The translations under genes were made by a program, and so were the position numbers. Shown in pieces: positions 1 through 11,400 of a stretch of DNA of 64,000 nt. The first letter of the stretch is position 1; each line of letters opens with the position of its first letter. The stretch comes from Epinephelus fuscoguttatus (lineage: Eukaryota > Chordata > Actinopteri > Perciformes > Serranidae). The DNA lies in contig NC_064757.1 of the NCBI RefSeq assembly GCF_011397635.1, forward strand, positions 28,839,839 through 28,903,838, in the 5' to 3' direction. The notes beneath the pieces were generated by a model that did not search any database, was not told the DNA's origin, and was given only the letters and a program-made list of their open reading frames with translations.

Positions 1-877
1 GCTTCACCGCGCCGTTTACGCACGGAGAGCTGGGTTTGGACTCGTCGCCGCGTCTCCAGCCTTTGCCCCCGGCCTCCCCGTTGGTTTTCTTGTGGAAGAT
101 GGCCGGAGACACAGTCAAGCACTTTTCGGACACTTTTGTTTTCTCGGGTTTCTTCACTGTCTTCCGAATCCGAAACCGAGCAGCCCTAAATATTCGCCCG
201 TACAGGACCAACATGAGGATGAGAGGGATGTAAAAAGCCCCAAATGTGGAGTAGATGGTGTAGCCCGGGTCCTGGCTGATGATGCAGGCGTTGAGGTCCG
301 CCCTGTCTTCGGCGCTTCTCCAGCCTAACATAGGTGGAATAGAGATGGAGAAACCAATTAGCCAAGTCACGCTTATCAAGATCGCAGCTCGCCTTGGTGT
401 CCGTTTATTTACATAGTCAATGGGGTCTGTTATGGCCCAGTACCTGTCCAAGGCAATTGCGCACAGATGCAGGATGGATGATGTGCAACACAGTACATCC
501 AGAGAGATGAATAAGTCACAGATCTCCTGCCCCAGTGTCCACTTGTTCAACACCTGGTAGAGGGCCGCCATTGGCAGCACCAGCACCGATACCATGAGGT
601 CTGTCACGGCCAGAGATCCAATCAGATAGTTAGCCACATTCTGGAGAGATCTCTCCAGGGCGATGGCTGCCACGACGCACGCATTGCCAAATATGGAGCA
701 GAGGATGAGGGCCCCCAGGAGCAGAGAGGTGATGATCTGGTAACTCAGCTTCACATCTGGCAGAGCCCCAGACCCCGTGCCATTCTCACCCCCGTCCCAG
801 TCGGCAACCACGTCCACCCCGCCAGGGTAACCGCTGGTCGCGTTGCTGCCGTTGCCGCTTGTTGTTATAAAATCCAT
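1..877 (-). CDS. htr1a: 5-hydroxytryptamine receptor 1A, 5' part (cut by window start)
   Basis: Class A GPCR for serotonin that couples to Gi/o in the neuronal plasma membrane. The minus strand is open without a stop from the ATG at 877-875 to base 1, about 292 codons. The N-terminus carries N-glycosylation sites (NGSN, NGTG). Transmembrane segments 1-5 follow: TM1 with [16 protein letters not shown]2 with [18 protein letters not shown]3 with the ligand-binding Asp in [12 protein letters not shown] and the DRY motif in [13 protein letters not shown]4 with TWLIGF, TM5 with [18 protein letters not shown]. The frame then enters the third intracellular loop (RIRKTVKK, later GAVK). TM6, TM7 and the C-terminus lie beyond the window. 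The near identity to mammalian 5-HT1A from TM1 to TM5, and the lack of introns as in the family, make the call firm. Whether it is the teleost a or b paralogue cannot be decided here. Confidence 0.97.
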   Translation of the reverse strand, partial: MDFITTSGNGSNATSGYPGGVDVVADWDGGENGTGSGALPDVKLSYQIITSLLLGALILCSIFGNACVVAAIALERSLQNVANYLIGSLAVTDLMVSVLVLPMAALYQVLNKWTLGQEICDLFISLDVLCCTSSILHLCAIALDRYWAITDPIDYVNKRTPRRAAILISVTWLIGFSISIPPMLGWRSAEDRADLNACIISQDPGYTIYSTFGAFYIPLILMLVLYGRIFRAARFRIRKTVKKPEKTKVSEKCLTVSPAIFHKKTNGEAGGKGWRRGDESKPSSPCVNGAVK

Positions 878-1856
878 CCTGCGACCACACTCAGAGCGCA
901 ACTTTCCCAGAGCAGTGGGGGGACACGCCGGACAGATACGCAGGACACAGTCAGCCCCTCAGACTGCTGCCGCTGTGCGTTTTACCGGGGTCCATCGGAG
1001 TTACCGCGTTCGTGCCGTCGCTCTCAGGACGCATGACGCAGACGTGTTTGTGAGTGTGTGTGAGGGGGGTTGTGTGTGTTGTAGCCCGGGAGTGTTGACA
1101 GCCGGGTGCGCTCACTGGTGCTGCGAATCATCTGAGTCTGGTGACGCCGTGAATTCATTTATACCAGCAGCTTTGGGTACGTCAGACCGTGTGGAGGTCG
1201 CCCTGGAGTTTTGTGCCTCTGCACTCCTCGTTGCTCCGTTTTTCACTGCAGACAGCCGATGAGGGCGCAGAGCTCTCCTCTCCTCTTCTCTCTCCTTTAT
1301 TTAAGTCTTTGGACTCACTGAATGTTACATTTTGTGGATTTTCTTTTTGTTTACAACTCAAAGGGTAGGTGTCAGTCAGGATTGACATGTCTTAACTGAT
1401 TTATTACAAAAAAAGTCAAATCTGTCTGCGGGATATTCGAGGTGGAAATATCTGGGGAAAAAAATCACTTGTGATGAACTTGTCGTTCAAGCCAACTTCA
1501 TGAGCAAAATGCTTTTTTTCGATAAGCAAAATACATTAAATAGAAACTCAAAAACAAGTGGAAACAGGGTGTGTAAGGGCGCAACAATGCATTTGGAACC
1601 GGGATCTAGACTAAGGTAACATGCTGAGAGCTTTTGGAGCGAGAGGTAGTTTCAGGACCAGGGACAGCGCCATGACAACTCAGAGAGGAGAGCTGCTGCC
1701 ATCTGCTGTCCACAGCCGGCACTGCGGCAAATGGTGGACGATGTTGTATCAGTATTTTGAGTGTGAGGCAGAGTAATACACTGTGGGAAGGATGAGGCAA
1801 CAGGATGGGGTTGAGCTGCCCAGGGAGATGGGGAGATGGGTGAAGCAATGAAAAGC

Positions 1857-1860
<4 letters not shown>
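878..1860. other. 5' flank of htr1a, no gene seen
   Basis: Sequence just upstream of the htr1a start codon. It must hold the receptor's 5' UTR and probably its promoter, but no TATA box or specific operator could be assigned with confidence. The part up to about 1270 is GC-richer than what follows. Open frames here have no recognisable protein features. Confidence 0.4.

Positions 1861-1912
<52 letters not shown>
1861..1912. repeat. (TG)n microsatellite
   Basis: An uninterrupted run of about 26 TG dinucleotides. Likely length-polymorphic. It creates a spurious Thr-His open frame on the minus strand. Confidence 0.97.
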
Positions 1913-1914
<2 letters not shown>

Positions 1915-2283
1915 GAGCCAACTGATTATGTTTGAGATTGAAGGATGATTTAACCCTGCATTAAAATTAAAAGGGAAAATCTAGAACAGAACATATTCGT
2001 GACTACAAGTCAGTAGTTACGTCAATGAAATATTCCAACATTTGTATCCATAAAATATATCAAATATCGACTGCACATAAAATGGACAATGCATTACTCT
2101 TAACACTCACTATAAAGTGAAGCTGGTTAGCATCGACCTCAGGCCTGGAGGCAAAACAAGCAGTGACGCCCCCATAAATTTTTCACAGGGGTGGCCACAT
2201 GGGGCCACTGAAAGTCTTGGGGTGGTACACCGACAGTAAAAGCCATTACTATATTTTGGGAATTCTATCATGCTGTTGTAGCA

Positions 2284-2665
2284 GCGGCGGCACGGTGGTG
2301 TGGTGGTTAGCACTCTCGCCTCACAGCAAGAGGGTTGCCGGTTCGATCCCGGGCGTGGGAGCCCTTCTGTGTGGAGTTTGCATGTTCTCCCCGTGTCAGC
2401 GTGGGTTCTCTCCGGGCACTCCGGCTTCCTCCCACAGTCCAAAGACATGCAGACTGGGGACTAGGTTAATTGGTAACTCTAAATTGTCCATAGGTGTGAA
2501 TGTGAGCGTGAATGGTTGTTTGTCTCTATGTGTCAGCCCTGCAATAGTCTGGCGACCTGTCCAGGGTGTACCCTGCCTTTCGCCCGATGTAGCTGGGATA
2601 GGCTCCAGCCCCCCCGCGACCCTCAAGAGGATGAAGCGGTTAGAAGATGAATGAATGAATGAATG
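2284..2665 (+). mobile_element. tRNA-derived teleost SINE, near full length
   Basis: Starts with a tRNA-like head (GGCGGCACGGTGGTG, then TGGTTAGCACTCTCGCCTC and the B-box-like GGTTCGATCCC) giving an internal Pol III promoter. A body follows that is very common in teleost genomes (GGAGTTTGCATGTTCTCC, CCCACAGTCCAAAGACATG, CTCTAAATTG, CCTGTCCAGGGTGTACCCTGCC). It ends in a GAATGAATGAATG tail. Other copies in this window are at 32074-32290, 38390-38690 and 60738-61046. The family name is not asserted. Confidence 0.88.
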
Positions 2666-3952
2666 TTGTAGCAGCCAATATAGGCTAGTTAGAATCTAAT
2701 TCATTTAGAAATTGCATACTGATTTACTTTGGTTTCTTATTTTACAGTTATGGCAGGAATACATTGGACGTCGACGCGACATGTCACGAAGGTGGGGCGG
2801 AGCGGGGTTGTGTGTACTGAGTTTTGCCAAATGATAATGTGATTGTTTGTGGAAGGTTTGGACATGAAAGGTAGATTAACTGGTAGTGAATTGATTAACT
2901 CCAGCTGTGGTACAATGAGATATTCATCTAAATCCTTTTCAAATACATTGTAATCATTTTTACACAGTTCTGTGTAATTTTTCCTCCTTGGTGGGCTGTG
3001 GAGCCACGGACAGAGAAAAAAATAGACGAACCATGTAAAACCAGAGGAAGAGTCATGCGATGCTAGCTTGGGCTAGTGCAACTTTCGTGGTCAGTGTAGC
3101 AGTTTCAGTTGATTTAAATGGATGCGCTCTGCTGCAGGTGTGCTGTGGGAGACTTATCACGCCTGGTTTGTGCCCCATGTATTTTTAACATTCTTGTTAC
3201 TGCTTTTCTGATGTCCATACACTACCACTAAAACAAGCCATACTGGAACAGGTAGCATTGCGAGTTCCACAGCAACCCTGTTTTAATGTGTTATGTATCT
3301 GTATAGAGTGGTGCAGAGATGTGTATTTGTTGGCCAACACCAGATGCAGTGTCATCCTGGTTCCCTTCACAAAATGCCAGTGGGATTTTTCCATTGGATT
3401 TTGGATTATTGCAGAAAATAAACTCTGTGGTAAACAAAAGTTTATATTTATTTAAGATAATCTTAACAAATAAACACACTGCTCCACGCCCATTGAACTT
3501 CAGTGACTCTGCTGCTGCTGTTAGCTTCAAAATTAAAATGAGTATAATACTAACTAAACTCCTTTAGCCACGTTTAACACCAAAGTAGCATTTTCAGTAG
3601 AAGCTGAGTCACAGTCACACATGGATGTGTTTTATCGGAGGGCGGAAGTTTGAAGATTTTGCCTGAGTGTGTAACATTAACTAACTAATGCCTGTCACAA
3701 GCTGCTCTTAATATTCACAGTGGATTCACTTAGTAAATAAGCACATACAGTACAAGAACATGGCTCAGCCCTATACTGACTGCTTCTGTCTGTAACACTC
3801 TCTATGTGTGTGGCTATCAGCTGACATGCAACAGACAATGTGTGTGTTACTTTAGACTGGTTTGTCAGTAACAAGGAAAGTCATGTTCCTTTAAACCCTT
3901 ATGATGTAAGTGTCCAACAAACTACCAGAAATATCAATATCAAATTATTTAT
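2666..3952. other. intergenic, nothing recognised
   Basis: AT-rich sequence between the SINE and the acidic-repeat locus. No coding exon, RNA gene or clear repeat end was identified. The short open frames near 3197-3567 lack codon bias and family features. Confidence 0.5.
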
Positions 3953-4684
3953 TTACAGATTAATAAAAGACTGTAACAACAAAGAGCAATACTTATAGAG
4001 CAAACTGCAGGAGGTGTTGGAGGACGTCTCTTTAGGGCAGAGAGTCTGGCAGCTGTCTTCAGTGCTACCAGTCAAGTCAGCGCTGGCTGACCTGACGGCC
4101 TCCTCAGAATGTTCTGGTGGAGCTGGGTGGATCTTCTGCCTCCAACCGTCCACTGAAACACCTCCTTCACTGCAGCTTTTTCCTCCTGCCTTTGGATTGT
4201 CTTCCAATGTTCTCAGTGACAGAGAACCTCTCACCTCCTCATCGAGGTCAATCGTGAGTCTGGCCAGCAGTTGGCTCTGTGGCTGATGGATCTCAACCAC
4301 TTGCAGAGCTGATGGAAGTGAGCTGGCAGAGGGTGGAGATGGAACAATGTCCCTGATCTCCTCTGGTGTGACATCATTGTCCTCAGTAAGGACCTCAACA
4401 ACCGTGGCCTCTGGTGTCCTGACAGCCTCAGTGGGCTCTGGTGTCCTGACAGCCTCAGTGGGCTCTGGTGTCCTGACAGCCTCAGTGGGCTCTGGTGTCT
4501 GGACAGCCTCTGCCTCTGTCTCCAGATTTTCTGGATACAAGAAGCTTTGGCATACTTGTCTAACCACCTCATCAATATTTTGATGAAATGGCTCGATCAT
4601 CTCTGAGATCTTAGAGTCTGGAGAGCAACACCAAGGAGAGGGGTATGTCGTCCCGCTCTCCTCACTAATGGTGGAATAATACAT
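3953..4684 (-). CDS. uncharacterised acidic PTE-repeat protein, downstream copy
   Basis: Function unknown. A minus-strand frame of 243 codons, or slightly shorter if a splice acceptor near 4673 marks the true exon start. After a unique segment (SEMIEPFHQNIDEVVRQVCQ) it has 3-4 tandem nine-residue repeats, PEPTEAVRT (27-bp DNA units, about 4400-4515). An acidic region follows (VEVLTEDNDVTPEEIRDIVP), then a segment shared with the neighbouring copy (LPSALQVVEIHQPQSQLLAR, LDEEVRGSLSLRTL, TGSTEDSCQT). The stop at 3953 is directly followed on this strand by AATAAA-type sequence, so this looks like a 3'-terminal exon. It may be the last exon of a second gene or an alternative end of the gene at 4780-6062. 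Strong similarity to that gene shows tandem duplication. No signal peptide or enzyme motif is seen. Confidence 0.6.
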   Translation of the reverse strand: MYYSTISEESGTTYPSPWCCSPDSKISEMIEPFHQNIDEVVRQVCQSFLYPENLETEAEAVQTPEPTEAVRTPEPTEAVRTPEPTEAVRTPEATVVEVLTEDNDVTPEEIRDIVPSPPSASSLPSALQVVEIHQPQSQLLARLTIDLDEEVRGSLSLRTLEDNPKAGGKSCSEGGVSVDGWRQKIHPAPPEHSEEAVRSASADLTGSTEDSCQTLCPKETSSNTSCSLLYKYCSLLLQSFINL

Positions 4685-4779
4685 TAATAAAAGGTCGTAA
4701 AAACAAAGGACAATGGATTTAAAATCATAAAAGAAATTATTGTCAGGCCAGTGGCTGAAGCTGGTCCTGATCCTGTTGT

Positions 4780-6062
4780 TCAGTTTTCAAGCCTGAAGCA
4801 ACGTGAACTGCAGCTCAACAACTGCTTCCAAAAGGGAGACTGCCTTGTTAGACTTTCGTCTGGAGGCTTCTTCTTCTCCTTCTTCTCATTCTGTTTGGGG
4901 AGTAATACAAAACAAAAACAACACGTGAGTACAGAAATACAAATAAATGAGCACAGTTCAATAAAAAGATAACAATCAGGAGACATCTTCAGGTCAAAAA
5001 CAACTGGACTCAACATCTACCATCCTATCTGGTCAGATCTTGTGTACTTTTTAAAAATGGTCTCACTGATTAGATTTTTTTGTGTTAAAACTTCCTTACC
5101 TTTGAGAATATGTTGAAGAAGCGAGAGAAGCGATCGCTCCTCTTTGCCTCAGTGTCAAGCTGAGACTGGTCCACAGAGCCCTGGTAAGTGCTGATCATTT
5201 GTGTGACCTCAGCAACATGATGATCAGGTGGGATCAGACCTGTAGAGGACAGAGATGAAACATCTCTGGTGTCCTCTAGTGCCTGATCCTCTTCCTCGAT
5301 GTAGTCCTCCAGCCTAAGTGGGATGAACCTGTGCTCTGGTGTCGTGACAGCCTCAGTGGGCTCTGGTGCCTCTATGTAGTCCTCCAGCTTAAGGGGGACG
5401 AATCTGTGGTCTGCTTTTAGAGCGGAACTGCAGGAGGTGTTGGAGGACGTCTCTTTAGGGCAGGGAGTCTGGCAGCTGTCTTCAGTGCTACCTGTCAAGT
5501 CAGCGCTGGCTGACCTGACGGCCTCCTCAAAATGTTCTGGTGGAGCTGGGTGGATCTTCTGCCTCCGCCAACCACTGAAACATCTCCTCCACTGCAGCTT
5601 TTCCCTCCTGCCTTTGGATTGTCTTCCCAGTGTTCTCAGTGACAGAGAACCTCTCACCTCCTCATCGAGGTCAGTCATGAGTCTGGCCAGCAGTTGGCTC
5701 TGTGGCTGATGGATCTCAACCACTTGCAGAGCTGATGGAAGTGAGCTGGCAGAGGGTGGAGACGGAACGATGTCCCTGATCTCCTCTGGTGTGACATCAT
5801 TGTCCTCAGTAAGGACCTCAACAACCTTAGTGGCTTCTGGTGTCATGGCAGCCTCAGTGGGCTCTGATGTCTGGACAGCGTCAGTGGTGTTCTCCTCCTC
5901 TTTCTCTAGGAGATCGTTGCAGTACATCAGCTCATCAAGATCATCAACAGTTTCATCGATGGATTCTGAGACATCGATGTTGATAATCTCAGAGACCTCT
6001 GTGTGCATGGATAACGAGAGAGAGCTGGGGATTTCCTCCATGTTCTCTGCTTCTTTGTCCAT
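4780..6062 (-). CDS. uncharacterised acidic protein with basic Cys-containing tail, two coding exons
   Basis: Function unknown. Exon 6062-5100 starts at an ATG (MDKEAENMEEIP) just inside a splice acceptor (TTTCTCCACCAG on the minus strand) and ends at AAG|GTAAGG in phase 0. Exon 4890-4780 follows acceptor CCCCAAACAG and ends in TGA, for about 357 residues in all. The N-terminal two thirds are strongly acidic (SESIDETVDDLDEL, EEENTTDAVQTSEPTEA, VLTEDNDVTPEEIRDIVP). Two related short motifs, HRFVPLKLEDYIE and HRFIPLRLEDYIEEE, occur near residues 230 and 255. The C-terminus is basic with paired Cys (FSRFFNIFSK, then KKEKKK, and WKQLLSCSSRCFRLEN), which may suggest membrane or nucleic-acid association (inference). 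No known domain was recognised. Its middle is duplicated at 3953-4684. A 5' UTR exon must lie upstream and was not found. Confidence 0.65.
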
Positions 6063-6719
6063 GATACGTGAAATCTGGTGGAGAAACACAAACAAATGGG
6101 CATTTAGGTAAATAACCAAAACAAAAAACACAACATCTGTTGCTTTTGGGAACCTGAGGGGTCTGGGATCCCTGGGTATCTTGTCATGGCTGTTGTAGTG
6201 GACAGAGAGCCCAATGCAAGTCATGCACATGCATTTTAAGTACAGATAGGAATCAATCAAGATGTCCCTGACCCCGCTCCTCCAAAGAACAAGTCATATT
6301 AATAATGATACTGATTTTTATGACAAGTGAATAATGAAATTAATAATTAATAGTCATTTAGATGGCGTACCGTGTAATATCACCATCTGTGGTTCGATTG
6401 TGGGATGTCACTCCCTCCCTTTCATCCCCATGTTTCCTGTCCCTCTACTTTGTGTAACAATGTGCATATATATTTTTTCATATAATACATTTTCATAACA
6501 AGGGTACTAAATGAGTTGACTAAGGGCAGGGGATTTTTAAAAAAGTGATATGTGATTATATGTGATTATATTGTAGGAAAAAGTAAAGACAACAGGTTAA
6601 AAAGCATTAAAAAAAAATTAGGACAATTTACAAACAGTGCCAAAAATACATGAAAAAAAAAGATTACTCAGTACCCCCACAAATGTTTTTTAAGTGTGAT
6701 TTTACAGTCACATCTCCTG
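6063..6719. other. intergenic or 5' UTR intron of the acidic gene
   Basis: AT-rich. The end next to 6062 must be intron or 5' UTR of the acidic gene because a splice acceptor precedes its ATG. No further exon could be identified. Confidence 0.4.
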
Positions 6720-7310
6720 GGATAGTCCAAAGCTTCATATAGGTTGGTAGCCAAAGGCATGATCTTAAGGCCTCAGTCTGAAATTAGGACAAACCAGTTA
6801 GGGAATTTTCAGAGGATCTGAGGAGCTTTCCATTTACTGGTCCATCTACATCCCAACCCTCACCTATGCTCATGAGCTCTGGGTTCTGACCAGAAAAACT
6901 GAGATTGTGGTTATAAGAGGCCGAAATGAGTTTCCTCACAAGGGTGGCTTGGCTCAGCCTTAGAGATAGGGTGAGAAGCTCAGACATCAGGAGGGAGCTC
7001 AGAGTAGAGCGCTCCTCCTTTGCTTCAGAAGGGGTCAGTTGAGGTGATTCGGGCATCTGATCAGGATGCTTCCTAGGTGCCTCCTGTTAGAGATGTTCTG
7101 GGCACGTCCCACTGGTACGAGGCCCCGGGGCAGACCCAGAACACACTGGAGGGATGACATATCTCATTTGGCCTGGGAACGCCTTGGGGTCCCCCAGGAG
7201 GAGCTGGAAAGCATTGCTGGGGAGAGGGACGTCTGGGGTGCTTTGCTCGGCCTGCTGCCCCTGTGACCTGGCCCCAGTTAAGCAGATGAAAATGGATGCC
7301 TTAGAATGGA
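6720..7310 (+). mobile_element. 3' end of a non-LTR retrotransposon (LINE), decayed
   Basis: Around 7066-7266 the plus strand encodes the C-terminal signature common to a teleost LINE type (RPRGRPRTHWRDDISHLAWE, then RLGVPQEELESIAGERDVW). It is followed by a GAAAATGGATG-like terminus. The 300 bases before it match the same element in other frames (leu/val-rich, SELLTLSLRLSQ on the opposite reading, and GGTCAGTTGAGGTGATTCGGGCATCTG). It is 5'-truncated and frameshifted. Confidence 0.75.
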
Positions 7311-8131
7311 CTATCATGTAATTCATGATTGATAATTAAAGATAATTTTCTAGAAAGTACCCACTCCTGTTTTTCTCCTCAATTAGATATAACCGTAAGA
7401 GTTGCTTGGCTTCTTAAAATAATGGGTGATGGTAGGTCAGTTATTTATTGTTTTGTTATTCAACTTTAGAATAAAGAAAAATAGTATTTCATTTAGATCA
7501 CTTTCAGTTCATCGTAGAATATCAGAAATCAGAGTTTTTAACTTAGTCATGGACATCTGTGTCATATAAAGTCAGAAAAATGTTCTCAGTAGTCGCATGA
7601 TGTGTTTTAAAGTTCGGTTAACCTTAAGTTAACCTCACCCATAATAATCTTCGGTGCTAATGTTTTGTGTTGTGTTTAACCTTCGGACAAAGACTCGCCT
7701 GTTTCTTCTCAGTCTCTCTATTTGGAAACAATGAAGCACTTTGTCAGATCAGACTGTCATTGAATGAGTTATCCTGGCATTTTTCTTCAAATACATTTAG
7801 ATTTTCTTTGGGGCTAGAAGCTTCTTAGGTGCAAGCACACAGGAAGTCTTTGGAAACGATGCACCAACAGAAACAAAAAAATAGACATCAAATATGGAAC
7901 AGTCTGAGGATTAACATTTATCTTGACAACTACACACTCACACAGACACAGATACACACACACAAACTGCTCTTTCTGTAAACCCCAGGGTGAAAAAAGC
8001 TGACACCATGGTCATGGACGTGAGAAAAAAAGGTGGCTCTGGTTTTTTCACCTTATTTTTTGTGTATTCAGTGGTTGCATAGCAGTGTGTTTTCTATAGG
8101 TCACACAGGACAATAGTGAGGCCGTGAACAG
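7311..8131. other. upstream flank of rnf180, nothing firm
   Basis: AT-rich with a CA-rich stretch near 7925-7970. The first exons of rnf180 (5' UTR and the N-terminal Cys-rich domain of the family) were looked for here and not found. Confidence 0.4.
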
Positions 8132-8335
8132 TGCACCTATTGTGATGGGGCTCACCAGGGGGACTTTGTCTTTGTCAACAGTGTGGAATGTCCCAGGGGG
8201 GCTAACAGGGACAGGATAGGCCAGGACCAGAGGGCTGCACTGCTCACCTCCTCTACACTGGAACAGTCCCTCTGGCTCTTAGAAAAAGAGCTTGAACCTG
8301 TACATCCAGAAGGAGTGGGAGGCAGAGAGAAGACT
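8132..8335 (+). pseudogene. rnf180: possible rnf180 N-terminal domain remnant
   Basis: In one frame this stretch reads CTYCDGAHQGDFVFVNSVEC and continues PRGANRDRIGQDQ. That resembles the second half of the N-terminal Cys-rich region of vertebrate RNF180 (C-x2-C, then G-x-F-x-F-V-x4-C). The frame has a TGA just upstream (about 8117) and a TAG at 8336. It is not in the same frame as the long exon that follows. It could be a real exon with short introns that I could not place, a decayed exon, or a region with sequencing indels. Confidence 0.35.
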
Positions 8336-8427
8336 TAGGGAAAGATGACAGCGGAAAGACCAGGCTAGCTGGTTGAAGTCGCATCAGATGTGCTCTGCCG
8401 GTGACTGAGGGGCTCAAAGGCGCCATC

Positions 8428-11400
8428 ATGAGCTTCCATGCAGGAGCCTCTGGTGTAAATGGCTCAAGCCAAGTTGGGGGACGTGGAAGTGAGGATGCCG
8501 GTGAAGGAAACAGCAACAATGAGACTTATATCCCGTGCTTAAAGGCAGTGAGACCTAGGCTGAGGAGCGCTGATCCAGCGGGAGAGGGGAGGTCGAGCAG
8601 TGTGGAGCAGCTGGTGAGACCTGCCCTGCCAGGGAGGAAAGCACACAGGAAGACCTGCAGCAGGGACAACAGAGCAAGATGGAGAGAGGGAGACAGAGAG
8701 GAGGAGAGACAAAATGTTGAACACGCAGGAAGCAAGGAGAGAGGTAAACAAAGGCAGAGGAAGACAGAAAGAACGGAGACGTTTGGAGATGGAGGCCAGG
8801 GAAGAGGAAGTACTGAGAGTTTGTCCAGCAGTAATTCTGACATCCCGTTAAATAGCAACTTGGAAGTTGGAGAAGGGTCAAACAACTCACAGAGAGGATA
8901 CACATGTCCCAGACCTCCCAGTACTGGCTGCACCCGGACCAGCACCGCCAATTTAAACCCCCAGTCTCCTCGGCCAGCATTGAGGTCCACGTCTTCTGCT
9001 CTCCCTCAGCCTCCCATCCAAACCAGGTCCACACCTCTGTCCCCTGAAAGACTTTCATCCAGGACAGCTACAGGAGACCCACACCATTACCCATTTAGTT
9101 CATCCAGAGAGCTAGATCCATTCTGGGCGGAGGTGAAGACGGGGGCAGCAACTGGACGATTGTCTCAAAGCCGTCAGCGTCACATCCCACCTCTCACCAG
9201 CTCAGAGCTGGGAGAAGAAGAAGAGGAGGAAGAGGAAGAAGAAGAGGGGGACGGCGTGGAAGATAGCGGGGAAGGAGGCAGTGGTGTGATGGAGGTGATG
9301 GGTCAAAGCATGACCTCGGCAGTGGTGCCACCTTGTGTTCCTTTTGGGGAGAGGAGGATGAGCAAAAGGGAGAAGAACAGGATTAAGTGTCTGAGGAGGA
9401 GGCAGAGAAGGAGGGAGAGGTGGAGACAGAGTCAACTGCAGGAGAGCAGACAGGTGAATGACACAATTAACTCAGAACTGAATTTCACACTGACGTCTTT
9501 TACCAAATGTTTTGCCAGTGATTTTAGGATTAACATCAAGCAGCTACCTCACATCTTTGTGTGCTTCGAGAAGAGCCACAGAGCGGGTGATTAAATCACT
9601 GAATAATTCATTTCTCTCTCCCAATTAATACTATGTTAATACAATGCAAATCATTTATTAACTATTAAAGCGTTGTGATTTTTTAATGTGGCCGCTGAGA
9701 AGCAGGGGCAATTATCTGCCGCTGAATGACACACATTTTTTCATTTACCAAATTGAATGTTGCCATCTTCGTCTGCAGTCTTTTTCCGTTTGCATTAGCA
9801 GGATACTTTGGAAACTTTAGGATACTCTCAAGTTGCTCAAGTCTCGAGGCACTTCAGCCTTAAATGACCTAACCAATCCACTTAAAGGTCTATTTACATT
9901 TTAGGATGGAAGGCTAATGCAAGTAGGAGTTCTGTGTGTGTGTGTGTGTGTGTGTGTGGGTGTGTTTGTGTGTGTGTTTGTGTGTGTGGTGCGACGCAAT
10001 AGGCACAAAAAGCAGACTTAAATATTGCTTTTCACTGTTTCTATTTATGGCACTCTATGTGACTGTGTGTGGCTCCACGTGTGTTTGTGTGTCTGTATGT
10101 CTGTATGTGTTCACTCCATCTAGAGTCTGACTCTCGACAGCCCTATCAGCACCCAGCTCATCTCAATAGCCATTGTCTGTGCGGTTTAAAGTGGGGTTAG
10201 ATCTGAATTAGTTGCATGATGAGGCTTGGGTGGAGAGCCCTTCAAAAACAACCAGACAAAAGAGCAGATTCTGTTTTGATTGGCTGCTGCAGATCTGCAG
10301 TCACGTTGGTGGATTGAAATTATTCTGACTGCTGAATTAGAGAGAGCTGAATAGAATTAGTTGCTTTGAAACACAGACGATTCCATTTCCTAATTCAATG
10401 CCCTCCTGCTGATGATATTGTTTAAAGGGGCTGTATACAACATTCAGAGCATTAATATAGCAGCAATCATTATTTACTATGTGAAGATATAGTGGAGTAA
10501 TGGTGTCCTGAGCAGAGAATGAAGTCACGGTCCCTCTTTGTGTGTTGTAATCTGAGCTTCTCTGTTTGTTGTTGCATTGCTGGCCGGGCCATGCGTGCAT
10601 GTTCATGTATGTGAGTTCATGTGTGTGTATCCCACTGGCAAGCTAATTGCCGCCACTCTGCACTGCCATCATACTGTGGTTAACACCCATTACGCCGTCA
10701 CTGTGGAAGCATAACACCCAACCCTTTGGTCCCCTCCCCAGCTTCGCAGCTCCGTCACTAGTGTTGCTGTTAGCACTGTTCACGCTGTTAGCACCTGCTA
10801 GCTGCCAGTACAGCCACCTCCATGTTGAGAGTCATGTGCAGGCAATCCCGGCTCAGACTCTTAAATACAGTTTTCAACATGTCCTTTACTAACTTTTGCG
10901 GTGTTTGATCTTGCGGGGATGTAGCCATTTTTCTGCCATGGTTCGCGTCCTGTAGGCGATATTTTTGTGGGCGTGTTACACCAAAACCTGTTTCCCCCCG
11001 GCAATATTTTTGCAAGCACACCTTGCTGTGGCACCGCCCAGTACGATTGTGATTGGTTGAAAGAAATTAAAAAGCCGGGCGTTTTTTCTCCAATCTTAAA
11101 GTGAGAGTCAGCGCAGCCAGACCTTTCTTTTCTTGAGAAAGGTCTGGTGAGCAAGACTAAGCGCCAAGAGCCAGAAGGTAGAAACTCAAACTTCTTAGTT
11201 AGATGAGATGGTTGATACCACTCTCATGCCTGTATGTTAAGTAGCCTACATAGCTCAAGTCAGATGGTGATTACGGTCCTGTCTAGATGGTAACCCAGAA
11301 TTTGTGAAAACTCCCTCGAGATTTAATTTTCCATGTTTAAAGTGATCATTTTAGCGTAAAAGATTATCTTTCCCTAACCCGAACCAAGTGTTCTTGTGCC

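Noticed and set aside
2296-2352. tRNA-like sequence with A and B boxes
   Set aside because: It is the head of a dispersed SINE with a long non-tRNA body and GAAT tail, not a free tRNA gene. Similar heads occur at 38690, 60738 and in the second SINE family.
6063-6260. Extension of the acidic-gene frame to an upstream ATG at 6260
   Set aside because: A splice acceptor (CTCCACCAG) lies just before the ATG at 6062, and the added segment is hydrophobic and unlike the rest of the protein, so it reads as intron.
8526-9058. Long minus-strand open frames of 154 and 167 codons
   Set aside because: They are antisense to the rnf180 long exon, with Ser/Leu/Cys composition expected from reading its polar codons backwards.
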